Below, in pieces: positions 1 through 9,165 of a DNA stretch of 15,000 nucleotides (positions are counted from its first letter, which is position 1; each line of letters starts with the position of its first letter). The DNA comes from Symbiodinium natans (Eukaryota > Sar > Dinophyceae > Suessiales > Symbiodiniaceae), in the NCBI GenBank assembly GCA_905221605.1, contig CAJNDS010001702.1:622934-637933 (forward strand). Reading direction: 5' to 3'. Below the pieces are notes generated by a model. The model searched no databases, was not told the origin of the DNA, and saw only the letters and a program-made list of their open reading frames with translations. The translations under genes and the position numbers were made by a program.

Positions 1-39
1 AGTACGACCTGCGGGGATGACGAAAGCCCCTCTGCCAGA

Positions 40-144
40 GGGTTTAGGGTTTAGGGTTTACTTAGGGTTTAGGGTTTGGGGTTTAGGATTTGGGGTTTAG
101 GGTTTGGGGTTTAGGGTTTAGAGTTTAGTGTTTAGGGTTCGGGG
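40..144 (+). repeat. Telomere-like TTTAGGG array, degenerate
   Basis: Forward TTTAGGG units, many changed to TTTGGGG or TTTAGGA, end just before the inverted-repeat element at 148. Confidence 0.9.
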
Positions 145-147
145 CAA

Positions 148-229
148 CTTGGAGGTTCATGGTACTTATTAGCCAATGATAGCTTATAAGTACAGTTGTA
201 AGTGCAGTTAGAATCCATGAACCTCCAAG
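148..229. mobile_element. MITE-like inverted-repeat element, 82 bp
   Basis: The element starts with CTTGGAGGTTCATGG (148-162) and ends with its perfect 15-nt reverse complement (215-229). The AT-rich interior contains TATAAGTAC and no coding potential. It shares termini with the element at 2480-2620 and the end at 3970. No clear target duplication is visible. The tract CAGGGTT-GAGGGTTTTGGG that follows is also shared with the copy at 3961-3990. Confidence 0.65.
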
Positions 230-800
230 CAGGGTTCGAGGGTTTTGGGGTGTAGCGTTTTGGGCTTAGTTGTTCTGGGACTCTCTTTACTTGAGGTGTA
301 GCTCCTAGAAAAATGCAGGTAAATAGAGTCCCAGGCAGGGTTTAGAAGTTCTGGGTTCGGGTTCAAGGTTCGGGAGTTCCTGAAGGTCAGGGGGGAGGCA
401 GAGGCGAAAAGGCAAGCTGGGTTTGCCTCCCTCACCCCAAACCCTCATCCCTGAACCGGGATTCCGCACCCCAAAATTGACAAGCTTCGGCTGAACATGC
501 GTGCATCGACCCCTCTCAGAGGGGTCTTTCAGTGAAGCAGGCTCTGCGGAACGACAAACATCTTGTTCAGAAGCTTAACGCGGGGGCTACTAGAGGCACC
601 CTCCCCCCCTCCCCTCCCTCCCCGCCCCCCCAGTCTCCATAAAGCCCTAGAAGTTCGGGGAGTCCTGCAAGCCCCCGCCTCGAGGCCTTGCCGATGAGCA
701 TGAGCAGTTGGCAGAGCCGCTGGGCACACTGTGGCGGTGAGGGTCTTGAGGGCTTTCAAAGGGGGGGATGGGAGGACATGTGGGGGATTGTAAGCATATT
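230..800. other. Unassigned sequence
   Basis: It holds scattered decayed telomere units, a pyrimidine-rich C tract at about 599-632 and short ORFs with no recognisable domain. I see no gene. Confidence 0.6.
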
Positions 801-1020
801 CTAAGCCCTAAGCCCGAAGCCCTAAACCCTGATCCTTAAACCCTAAACCCTAAACCCTAAACGCTAAACCCTAAACCCCTAAACCCCTAAACCCCTAAAC
901 CCCTAAACCCCTAAACCCCTAAACCCCTAAACCCCTAAACCCCTAAACCCCTAAATCCCTAAACCCCTAAACCCCTAAACACCCTAACACCCTAAACTCC
1001 CAAAAAACTAAGCCCTGAAC
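800..1020 (-). repeat. Telomere-like array dominated by CCCCTAAA
   Basis: It begins with CCCTAAA units and switches at about 873 to an almost uniform 8-nt unit, CCCCTAAA, continuing to about 980 before decaying. Confidence 0.93.
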
Positions 1021-1290
1021 TCCTGAACTCATAAAGCCTCAACCCCAATAAGCTCCTAAATCCAAATATGCAACCTGGAACCCTCCTAAAGGGCTTTGAG
1101 GCTTAGGGGTGAATTTGAGTTTGGAACAAGTTTTGACTTTCCCTGGAGGCCCTCTAGAGCCGTGGTGATAAATTTTCGAGGTGTTGAAAAGCAGACCTAA
1201 ACCAGAGCCTCCATGGAAATCCTGAGCCTTTACCACGAGGTGCATCGAGAGAGAACCTCTGCCCCCCCAAACGCAAACACTCTGCCACAA
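1021..1290. other. Unassigned sequence between arrays
   Basis: It is non-repetitive apart from isolated telomere-like units. A minus-strand ORF (1039-1290) has no recognisable features. I see no gene. Confidence 0.5.
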
Positions 1291-1440
1291 GCCCCCTAAA
1301 CCCTAAACCCTAAACCCTAAACCCTAAACCCTAAAACCTAAGCCCTAAACCCTAAACCCTTAACCCTTCAACCCTTGACCCCTTACCCTTGACCCTTAAA
1401 CCCTAAACCCTTAAACCCTAAACCCTGAAGCCTTAATCCC
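1291..1440 (-). repeat. Telomere-like CCCTAAA array, decaying
   Basis: Clean CCCTAAA units at the left become CCCTTAA, CCCTTGA and CCCTGAA variants to the right. Confidence 0.9.
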
Positions 1441-1980
1441 AAATGCCGACCTCTAAAACCCAAAGCCTAGTCTGCCAAAGCTGCTGGGCGGGCGAGCCGA
1501 GCCAACCGGCTGCAGAAGTTTTAGGGTTTAGGGTTTTGGGTTTTGGGCCGGTTCCGAAAGTTGGGGTTTTAAGGTCCGTTTAACAGGGTTCCGCTGGCAG
1601 ACACCACCTTTTGCTAGCTTCTCTAGTTTAGGGCCCCTCCTTTTTCTGTTTTTTTTTTTGGGGGGGGGGGGGGGGGCATCATGTCCAGAAGAGTTAAAGG
1701 TTTAGGGTGGATGTTCGGTGGTGGGAATTGCCACTTGGGTTTCCCTACTACCTCCCCCCCCCCCCCCCTAAATTCCCCAGAACCTTAACTAGGCTTAATT
1801 ATTCCCAAATAGCTTTAATTATAGGGAGAACCTAGGGTGGGTAGTATAGAGAGGGAACCCGTGATTGCCACATACCCCTGAAAGAAGTGCAGAGCACCCC
1901 GCCCCTCCCCCACCCCAAGGCCCAAAGCCCATTCCACCCGAGGCGGGAGTGCCCGGCTCTGCAGCCGTGTGGTTGGAGGC
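1441..1980. other. Unassigned sequence with homopolymer tracts
   Basis: It contains a few forward TTTAGGG units at 1520-1545, a T11-G17 tract at 1649-1676, a C15 tract at about 1754-1768 and a short AT-rich stretch at about 1780-1825. I see no gene. Confidence 0.6.
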
Positions 1981-1981
1981 T

Positions 1982-2162
1982 GAACCCTAAGCCCTAAACC
2001 CTAAACCCTAAAACCCTAAACCCTAAACCCTAAACCCTAAACCCTAGACCCTAAACCCTAGACCCTAGACCCTAGACCCTAGACCCGAAACCCTAAACCC
2101 TAAACCTAAACCCTAAACCCTAAACCCTAAACCCTAAGCCCTAAACCCTAAATCCTAAACCC
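1982..2162 (-). repeat. Telomere-like CCCTAAA/CCCTAGA array
   Basis: CCCTAAA units surround a run of consecutive CCCTAGA units at about 2042-2085, another block-specific variant. Confidence 0.93.
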
Positions 2163-2479
2163 GAGTTGAGGGTGCAGGGGCTCCCCACTCGTCCTCGGCA
2201 AGGAACTTGGGAATTGAGCGAGCCCACTTTTCTGTTGGGGATATCAAGTACCGATTTCTCATTTTAGGGTTTGGGGTTTAGGTTCTCTAGGGTGGATGAT
2301 TTGGAGTTCCTTGCTCAAGGATTGGAGCAGAGACTCCCCAGGCCCCCGGAAGGACCTTAAAGTGGTACCCGGAACCGAAGGATCCAAGAAGTAGCAGGGA
2401 CCCTAAACCCAAAGCCCCCTATGTCCAAATCCGCGACCCTACACCCGAAGCCCTGCACACTAGATCCTACCCCACCGAG
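2163..2479. other. Unassigned sequence
   Basis: It is mostly unique sequence with a small forward TTTAGGG cluster at 2263-2285 and loose CCCTAAA-like fragments near 2400-2460. I see no gene. Confidence 0.5.
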
Positions 2480-2620
2480 CTTGGAGGTTCAAGGCACTTA
2501 TGAACCAATTATGACTATACTTATAACTGAAGTTGTAACCATATTAGGGCACTGAAGGGGCTTCTATGTGGGTTATAAGTACCAGACATAATTCGTTAAT
2601 AAGTACCATGAACCTCCAAG
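2480..2620. mobile_element. MITE-like inverted-repeat element, 141 bp
   Basis: Its ends are a 26-nt inverted repeat with three mismatches, outermost CTTGGAGGTTCA. Its right end, reversed, is identical over 24 nt to the left end of the element at 148-229. The interior is AT-rich with TATAACT and TTATAAGTACC subpalindromes and has no ORF. This makes it a second, longer member of the same family. Confidence 0.72.
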
Positions 2621-2621
2621 T

Positions 2622-2793
2622 AGCCCTAAACCCTGAAACCCTGAAACCCTGAAAACCTGAAACCCTGAAACCCTGAAACCCTGAAACCCTGAAAACCTGA
2701 AACCCTGAAACCGTGAAACCCTGAAACCCTGAAACCCTGAAACCCTGGAAACCCTGAAACCCTGAAACCCTAAACCCTAAACCCTAAACCCTT
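2622..2793 (-). repeat. Telomere-like array dominated by CCCTGAAA
   Basis: An 8-nt variant CCCTGAAA is repeated from about 2631 to 2768, with plain CCCTAAA units at both edges. It abuts the inverted-repeat element ending at 2620. Confidence 0.93.
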
Positions 2794-2899
2794 GGTGAAT
2801 AAAGTACCCATGGGGTGGACTCTGGGGGGTGCCCTGTGAGGTCCAGCTTGTTTGGCGGAACACTTGCCGTGCCTCGGCTGGGATGCGGAAGTTCTTCTG
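2794..2899. other. Unassigned unique sequence
   Basis: A short GC-rich stretch between two arrays of opposite orientation. I see no gene. Confidence 0.4.
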
Positions 2900-2944
2900 G
2901 GGTTTAGGGTTTAGGGTTTACGGTTTAGGGTTTGGGGTTTAGGG
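2900..2944 (+). repeat. Telomere-like TTTAGGG array, short
   Basis: About six forward units with one TTTACGG and one TTTGGGG change. Confidence 0.88.
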
Positions 2945-3344
2945 AAGTGGGGGCACCAAACCAATTCGGTAGGCCTAGGTCCCAGACCCAAGCCTGAAAC
3001 CTTCAACACCTCCTCTCCTGAGGCTCTGGGTGTTATTACCCTAGTCCTGGTGTCGTCGCGCACCCAGCACAGAACCAAGTTTCTATAGCCGGCCCGCTGT
3101 GGCGCGCGTGCCATACTTGCCAAGAATTTTTGGTGAGGGGTTGATCTAAACGATGGTATCCTAAAGTACAGCATAAGGAATCCAGTGTAACAGAGTCCCT
3201 CAACCCTAAACCCGCAGCCCCAAACCCAAACCCTAGACCCTAAGCCAGAACCCCCCCCTGCCCTGTTGTCATGGACTCTCGTCGACCGTTTGTTGGGGTT
3301 TCCAGTCGCCGGGGCTCAGGGTTTGGAGTTCGAGGTGGGGAGCG
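2945..3344. other. Unassigned sequence
   Basis: It is unique sequence with a weak CCCTAAA-like cluster at 3203-3250. A minus-strand ORF of 87 codons (2911-3174) overlaps the array and shows no domain. I see no gene. Confidence 0.5.
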
Positions 3345-3391
3345 ATATATATATATATATGTATATATATATATGTATATATATATATATG

Positions 3392-3424
<33 letters not shown>
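3345..3424. repeat. (AT)n microsatellite with periodic GT steps
   Basis: Alternating AT of about 80 nt is interrupted by GT at three points and AC at one. It is almost fully self-complementary and can extrude as a cruciform. Confidence 0.95.
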
Positions 3425-3777
3425 GGGTTTAGGGAGTGGTGGGGGATCATGTTGACCCTACTTACGACCCCAGCTTGACCTACCCGCGGACCAGGTCAGG
3501 TTCGGGGCTTGACCACCTGAAAGTCGCCACTCCCCAAGCCTTAACCTGAATCTGACAGTCGAGCTGAGAAGCCATCGCCATAAGAGGGGCTCCTGTTTCC
3601 CATATCAGAGCAACTTAGGGCCCCTAAAGCCTCAGCCCTCAATGACTCAACTCTCAACCCTAAACCGTAAGCCTTTTAGGGTATAGGGGTGTAGTTTTTA
3701 AGGGCATAGGGGTGTAGTTAGCCCCCCATGGCTCTTGCGCTGTTTCCGGTCATTTTTCGGCCACGCGGGCCTGGCAT
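3425..3777. other. Unassigned sequence
   Basis: It holds unique sequence and isolated decayed telomere units around 3655-3720. I see no gene. Confidence 0.5.
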
Positions 3778-3802
3778 GGCGAACGGGAAGAGCCCGTTCG
3801 CC
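3778..3802. other. Perfect 10-bp hairpin
   Basis: GGCGAACGGG and CCCGTTCGCC pair across a 5-nt loop (AAGAG). One G-T wobble and further pairs extend the stem outward. It is followed by no T run, so it is not a bacterial-type terminator; its role is unknown. Confidence 0.6.
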
Positions 3803-4348
3803 GTGAGCCAAGAGGGCACTTGCGGTCAGTTGTTTGTTTCAGCTGGGTGGGTCAGGAAGCCAGCTGGCCTTTGGGATATAAGTGGGGCTATAAGTAGGGT
3901 AACTGTGGCTATAACCTTATTTAAGGTACCTCTGACCCTACTTCTATAAGTACCCAAATGAACCTCCAAGCAGGGTTGGAGGGTTTTGGGCATGGAGGCT
4001 TAGAGCCAAGGCTGTAGACCTGAGATCCACGTGGCCAGCGCAGGCTGACAGGCACACCCGGCTTCACAATTTTCGGTTGGCCATGCAAAGCACACCAATG
4101 CTGTGCAAGGCATTGAGGTATGAAGTCATCGTCCAGGCCACCCCCCGGGCCTGCATGGAACAGACCCAAACTCCCCACTCCGCCCGTGTAGGGGTTAGGG
4201 GCTTCTATAGGGGGGTTTACGATAGCAAGGGACCCTTAAAAGAGACCAAATAGTAGGATACCCTTAGAAAAAGCCTCCAATCTCGTCAACCCCCTATCAA
4301 CTCTCGCAAACCCCGAGCCGCACCACCCCAAGCCCCCTTAACACCCCA
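3803..4348. other. Unassigned sequence with one inverted-repeat element end
   Basis: An end matching the MITE-like family (ATGAACCTCCAAG) closes at 3970. It is followed by the same CAGGGTT-GAGGGTTTTGGG tract seen after 229. Inside it AAGTAGGGT (3892-3900) pairs with ACCCTACTT (3935-3943). No intact left end was found. The remainder shows no gene. Confidence 0.5.
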
Positions 4349-4438
4349 AGCACCCAGAATCTGCCCTAAACCCTAACCCTAAAACCCTAACCCTAAGACC
4401 CTAAACCCTAAACAACCCTAAGCACCCCCAGAATCTGC
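4349..4438. repeat. Telomere-like block flanked by a direct duplication
   Basis: AGCACCCAGAATCTGC at 4349-4364 recurs at 4421-4438 with two extra C. Between them lie about 55 nt of CCCTAAA/CCCTAA units. The arrangement looks like repeat DNA inserted at a break with duplicated ends. Confidence 0.75.
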
Positions 4439-4886
4439 AGTCTATGGCCTCTCCGCTGGGAGAGAACCGAGTTTGGGACTGAGCGCTGTGCAGGTTCAGC
4501 GACCTGTCTGATCTGTCTGCAGATGGGCAGTGCTTGGAGGAGAATCTGGGTTTATGGCCTTGTGGTCTCTATATAAGAACCCGCAAAACCCTGTTCGGGT
4601 TTAAGGTTTGGGATTTAGGGTATAGGGGTTAGGGGTTTAGGATCTGTTTTATGCCTAGTTTTGGCCTTGTTTGGGTGTCTTGCAACACTACTTCGAGCTA
4701 CCCCCGAACCTTCAAGTGCGAATTCGGAGTGGCAGGGCGTCGCGAGGTGCTACTCCTTCTTCTAATGAAATTTGCACTCCAGAAACCCAACCCTCAAGCC
4801 TCAGCCCGAAACCCCAAAACTCTCACACAACACCCGCAAGCCGAAAACCGACCACACGTGCTCTTTTCCATAGAGGCCCGCGAAGT
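4439..4886. other. Unassigned sequence
   Basis: It includes a TATATAAG motif at about 4568, a forward TTTAGGG-like cluster at 4597-4640 and two overlapping short ORFs (4651-4902) with no recognisable domain. I see no gene. Confidence 0.5.
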
Positions 4887-4937
4887 AGGGTTTAGGGTTT
4901 AGGGTTTAGGGTTTAGGGTTTAGGGTTTAGGGCTTAG
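4887..4937 (+). repeat. Telomere-like TTTAGGG array
   Basis: Seven almost perfect forward units. Confidence 0.93.
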
Positions 4938-6012
4938 GGGGGTCTTTACATGGTTCCTCATAAGGACTGGTGAGTGTACATACGGGCTGTCCTTCCAAGA
5001 TGCTGACAAACAGAAGCACCTAGTCGTCATATCTACGCCAAGCCTTGCGTGCCTTTGCTGCCGTCGTGCAAGTGGAAAGTGAATCTTAACTTTGACTCTT
5101 TGGGGTGCATCTTATGGTATGGCTTTTGGAGCAATAGCCCACTTTAGTATTTAGGGTTTAGGTTGTTCGTCTAGGACTTTGAAGACAACCGAGCCCCCCA
5201 AAACACGATTGCAGGATTGAGGGGCCGTTGAGGGTTTTAGGGTTTTAGGGTTTTTGGGGTACTCGACATCCAATCTAAACCCTATCCCCCAGAAGGCTTC
5301 AGGGTAGATTCGAGGTGGGGAAGACCCTTATGGACTCTGTCCGCTACCGCCGAGGCGAAGATTGGAACTGTCGGGAGCTTGATAGGGTAGTTACATGGGC
5401 CCTGAATATGGTCCCTTGCCTCCCTTGACAGGTTCTGAAGTATGGGCCTTTGGGTTGTGTAGGGGAAATACGGGGCGTGTATGGGTCCCTTTTAGATGCT
5501 GGCATGCTGAACTTTCACACGAAAAAGTCCCCAGACTTCACATGAAGGCCTGGAGGGGTGGGGAGAGAGCGTTTCTAAAGTCTAGGGCTCTCAACACAGG
5601 ATCCATGGACCCCAAAGTCTGATGCCTCGAGACCATCTCGGGCATCGAAACCTGGTGTTTAAAGCAATGCAGAGATCTCGGTGGGCTTGCAGCCGACCTC
5701 TTCCTGCCTTTGTGGTGACTCCTCCGAAATTCCCGTGTGGTTGAGGGTTGTGAGGGATCATGATCACTGCATTGCCTTTTCCGTGTCCTTCGTGTTCGTA
5801 TGTGAATTGGGGTTGGTAGGCCGTATGGGTATTCTTACGAGGCTCATAGGTGCCAAAAGGACCGGTACCAGGAGGCCCTTGGGTGGTTGTAAAGCCTTCA
5901 GCCCGAAACCCTGAACTCGTCACCAGCTAGTTAGAACTGGTTCGCGCCCTTCTTGGGAGCCCCACTCTCTGTATCGGAACCTTCAGGTACGGAGTCTAGA
6001 GCTTTACCTCAC
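4938..6012. other. Unassigned, mostly unique sequence
   Basis: This is the longest repeat-poor stretch of the left half. There are only small TTTAGGG clusters at 5150-5162 and 5232-5262. Overlapping ORFs on both strands at 5591-5923 show no recognisable domain or motif. Uncalled exons are possible, given how short the exons are elsewhere. Confidence 0.5.
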
Positions 6013-6092
6013 GGCTTAGGGTTTAGGTTTTAGGGTGTTAAAGCCCCTAAAGCCTAAAGCCTAAACCCTAAACCCTAAACCCTAAACCCTGA
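6013..6092. repeat. Telomere-like array that changes orientation
   Basis: Three forward TTTAGGG-type units (6016-6036) are followed after a few bases by CCCTAAA-type units (6043-6090), the order expected at a head-to-head junction. Confidence 0.8.
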
Positions 6093-6226
6093 AGCTTTAG
6101 AGTCTTTGGTGCCATTTTTTTGGGCAGCTCCGGCTGCAGCCCGCCTGCACAGAATTCGTGGCTTTTCTCGATTTTCATTTTCAGCCGTCGCGACTGAGAT
6201 CTTCTGACGGTCCGCCCAGGCCTGCA

Positions 6227-6504
6227 CCCTAAACCTAAACCCTAAACCCTAAACGCTAAACCCTAAACCCCAAACCGTAAACCCCAAACCCTAAACCCCA
6301 AACCCCTCTTCCAACTAAACCCTGAACCCTAAACCCCAACTACACCCAAAACCATGAACCCAACTAAGCCCTGAAGCCTAAACCACGAAACCCCTAAACC
6401 CTAAACCCTAAACCCGAACCCTAAACCCTGAACCCTAAATCCTAAATCCTAAACCCTAAACCCGAAACCCTGAACCCTAAACCCTAACCCCTAAAAACCC
6501 AAAT
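6227..6504 (-). repeat. Telomere-like CCCTAAA array, long and degenerate
   Basis: About 280 nt of CCCTAAA units are mixed with CCCCAAA, CCCGAAC, CCTTAAA-like and CCCTGAA forms. It is older looking than the clean arrays at 6631 and 7759. Confidence 0.92.
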
Positions 6505-6630
6505 CCCGTGCGCCAGCCGCGCCCTGACCGTGGTCCGACAGTAGTTTGGGCTGCCGCGAACCTGACGACCTTTCCGATTCCTGGCACAGGATGCCAAGAA
6601 GCCCTATAAGGGTTCTTTCTAAGCCCTATG

Positions 6631-6905
6631 GGGTTTAGGGTTAGGGTTTAGGGTTTAGGGTTTAGGGTTTAGGGTTTAGGGTTTAGGGTTTAGGGTTTAG
6701 GGTTTAGGGTTTAGGGTTTAGCGTTTAGGGTCTAGGGTACAGGGGTTACAGGGTTTGGATGCTGGGTTTAAGGGGTGCAGGGCTTAGGGGTCAAGGGAAG
6801 GGGGCTCAGGGAGCCAGGATTCCCCTTAGGGTTTAGGGTTTAGGGTTTAGGGTTTAGGGTTTAGGGTTTAGGAGTGGGTTTAGGGTTCCTTTGGGGTTTA
6901 GGGAC
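6631..6905 (+). repeat. Telomere-like TTTAGGG arrays
   Basis: A near-perfect array (6631-6738) is followed by degenerate G-rich sequence and a second clean array (6826-6872), then broken units to 6905. Confidence 0.94.
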
Positions 6906-7063
6906 AGTTAAAGGTGTGGGTTGAGGGGTGTAGGGGGTTTAGGCCTTCGGATTGGGCGGTTCCCTCAAACCCTGAGTCATGTTTGAGCTCCCAGCACTCA
7001 CATCCGGTGAGCCTGAAAGAGCACTTGACCCCCAAACTTTCCTGAAATACTACCCGGAAACCA

Positions 7064-7115
7064 TAAACCCTAAACCCTAAACCCTAAATCCTAAATCCTA
7101 AGCCCTAAACCCTAG
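7064..7115 (-). repeat. Telomere-like CCCTAAA array, short
   Basis: About seven reverse units, with CCTAAAT variants in the middle. Confidence 0.9.
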
Positions 7116-7523
7116 AGCCATGAAGCCTCGAAGCCTCCAGAGCCCATATAGAGTTCCATCCTGGCCAGAAGAATCTGCCATAGCCTCTTCGTAAATGTCT
7201 CCGCCGGCCGTGTGCGTAACTCCTCACTTTCCCAGCCGAGGCCTGGATCCTGGCTAGCTTGTCGGAAACTCGGGCTTAGAACCCCCAAACCCGCAGCCCA
7301 GAGAGGACTAGGAAGGTGCACGCTGCCGGCAGGGGCAAGCCTCCCAGAACGTGCACAAACACGCTGTTCCAGGGAGGTGGCCCCAAACAACGCTCAACTT
7401 TGCACAGTGTTTGAAAGCGATTGACTGACACGTTCCCGTCAACCTCGTGCCGAAAAGAGGCGCTTTTTTGTGGAATCCGGGGTGGTGCTCAGCTCTCTCG
7501 AGTTCGGACCGAGTTTTTTTTTC
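7116..7523. other. Unassigned sequence
   Basis: It is unique and GC-rich, with overlapping short ORFs on both strands (7112-7424) and no recognisable domain. I see no gene. Confidence 0.5.
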
Positions 7524-7712
7524 TCAGCTAGAGGGCATTATTATCTGTTGGAAGCCTTTGTCAAGTATTTGTAGAGTCCCCTTGACAATCATAACAAGAA
7601 AGTTGCTAGCAACGATAGTGGCAACAAGCAAGATCAACCGCTCAAGTGTCTCGCCGTGCATGCACCTTGAGCCATTCATCCTGGTTGGCAGATTCGGATC
7701 AGCCCAACCCAT
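7524..7712 (-). other. Possible minus-strand membrane-segment exon
   Basis: The minus strand stays open for 62 codons and encodes HGETLERLILL, then VATIVASNFLVMIVKG, a good single membrane helix, then TLQILDKGFQQIIMPSS and a stop. The hydrophobic pattern looks like protein, and on the minus strand an AG acceptor precedes GATGAATGG. The plus strand is also open across 7447-7740, so coding in either direction is unproven. I recognise no family. Confidence 0.2.
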
Positions 7713-7758
7713 GAATTTGAAAGTCTTCAGCCCTGATTAGGGTTTAAGGTTTTGGTGG

Positions 7759-7852
7759 AACCCTAAACCCTAAACCCTAAACCCTAAACCCTAAACCCTA
7801 AACCCTAAACCCTAAACCCTAAACCCTAAACCCTAAACCCTAAACCCTAAAC
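7759..7852 (-). repeat. Telomere-like CCCTAAA array, perfect
   Basis: About thirteen uninterrupted CCCTAAA units. Immediately to the left (7739-7757) is a decayed forward unit pair, TTAGGGTTTAAGG. Confidence 0.96.
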
Positions 7853-7956
7853 TGTAAGGGCGTTGGGCTTTAGGTGTGCGGGGGCCTTGTCGTTCGGGAG
7901 CCTGATACCCCGGGACTCCCAACCCGAAAGGCCGACCCTTAGCCAGCTCTTGCTAG

Positions 7957-8032
7957 TTCCGTACGCCCCTTTGCGGCATTCTCCACGCTACCTACTTCCC
8001 TGAGCAAGGGATGAAGGAATCCCAAACCCTAG
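7957..8032 (+). CDS. Tentative carrier exon (end of first repeat)
   Basis: An AG acceptor at 7955-7956 precedes a 76-nt open stretch that encodes GILHATYF and then EQGMKE. Mitoferrins carry PAHA-YF-YE-MK at this point, so the spacing of H-A-x-Y-F and E-x-x-M-K fits, although the P before the H is missing and the linker to the next exon is shorter than usual. The stretch ends ...CTAG with an intron starting GC at 8033, and its leftover single base completes a Gly codon with the next exon. A further micro-exon may be missing within 8033-8275. Confidence 0.45.
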
Positions 8033-9097
8033 GCTCTAAACCCCAAGCCCTATCCCCGAAGCCCCTGAAGCCCTCCTAAGCATTAAGCCCTAAGCCCCTA
8101 AGCCCCTAAGCCCCCTAAGCCCCCCTAAGCCCCCTATAGGCCCCCCGAAGCCCCCGAAGCCCTAAGCCCCTTAAGCCCTGAGCCCTAAGCCCCCCAAGCC
8201 CTAAGCCCCCTAAGCCCTAAGCCCTAAGCCGTAAGTCCCCTGAGCCCCCTAAGCCCTAAGCCCTAAGCTCCTGAGGTGCCTCTGCTACGCTTTGCCATGA
8301 TGCCATCCTCACTCCCATGGACGCCACGTCCTCAGACAGAAGGAGAGGTCCGAAACCCGAAACCCTACAACCCCCTAAACCCTAAACCCTAAACCCTGAA
8401 TCTGCAACCCCTGTGTGTGAGTCCCATGCCCGCCAAGGAGGGCGTAGTAGCGACGTCCAGTTGCTTGCAATTAGACAGTCTTTGGTATACACGCTTTAGA
8501 GCACCAGTGCTTCTCCGAGCATGTGTGATCCAGCAGGTATTGTTTAGCAGATGCAATCAGGGGCTGCCTGCAAAGTTATTGAAATATGGGAATTGATGAC
8601 ATATCGTGATAAAACTCGAAAGTTGAGTCGGAAGCTTCTTGTCACCGACGCCGTCGATGTCTCACCATCGTCGTCGTCACCGGGTCCACTGCAATGGTCG
8701 TCGCCGTAGTTCTTGGCCCTTAGAAAAAACTTCGGTCCTTGCCATACTCCGGGGGGTTGCTGGCGGTCCACCACAGCAGCCATGAAAGCCCCCAAGAACC
8801 CGCCTAAACCCTAAACCCTCAACCCAAAACCCTAAGCCCTAAACCCTCAAAAGAGCCGGGGTCTCTTGTGCTAACCTGTCTGGCGCCGTGTCCGAAACAC
8901 GTTTGACGTCGATCGGACTTGGCTGATGCGATGCAGTTTCTGAAGTCACGCGATCTTAGGCACAACAGAACGGCACACTGGCGGAGCCTTCTTGCCAGAC
9001 GTGAGGGTTAATTGTGTGTGTGTGTGTGTGTGAGAGACCAGCTATTTCAAACTGCAATGGGGATCGCACAGACTGAGTTAATGCTGAGGGCAGCGGC

Positions 9098-9165
<68 letters not shown>

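Noticed and set aside
1-144. True chromosome end at the left edge of the window
   Set aside because: The TTTAGGG orientation at the left edge is opposite to that of a left chromosome end, and the array is degenerate and does not reach base 1.
800-2793. CRISPR-like array of short direct repeats
   Set aside because: The units are 7-8 nt tandem repeats without spacers and the genome context is eukaryotic.
4566-4574. TATATAAG as a core promoter
   Set aside because: No gene follows, and dinoflagellate promoters are not known for TATA boxes.
5083-5155. Plus-strand stretch coding LWGASYGMAFGAIAHFSI, similar to the RG-G-PAHA region of mitoferrin first repeat
   Set aside because: An in-frame TGA at 5080 lies just upstream and there is no AG acceptor between it and the motif, so it cannot be a spliced exon as read; the match is also short.
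6105-6175. Frame coding LGSSGCSPPAQNSWLFSIF, loosely like GC-PAHA-YFS of carriers
   Set aside because: Spacing of the residues does not fit the family and the same motif already has a better candidate at 7957-8032.
7655-7680. CTTGAGCCA as a relic of the dinoflagellate spliced leader in reverse
   Set aside because: Only nine bases match and the rest of the leader is absent.
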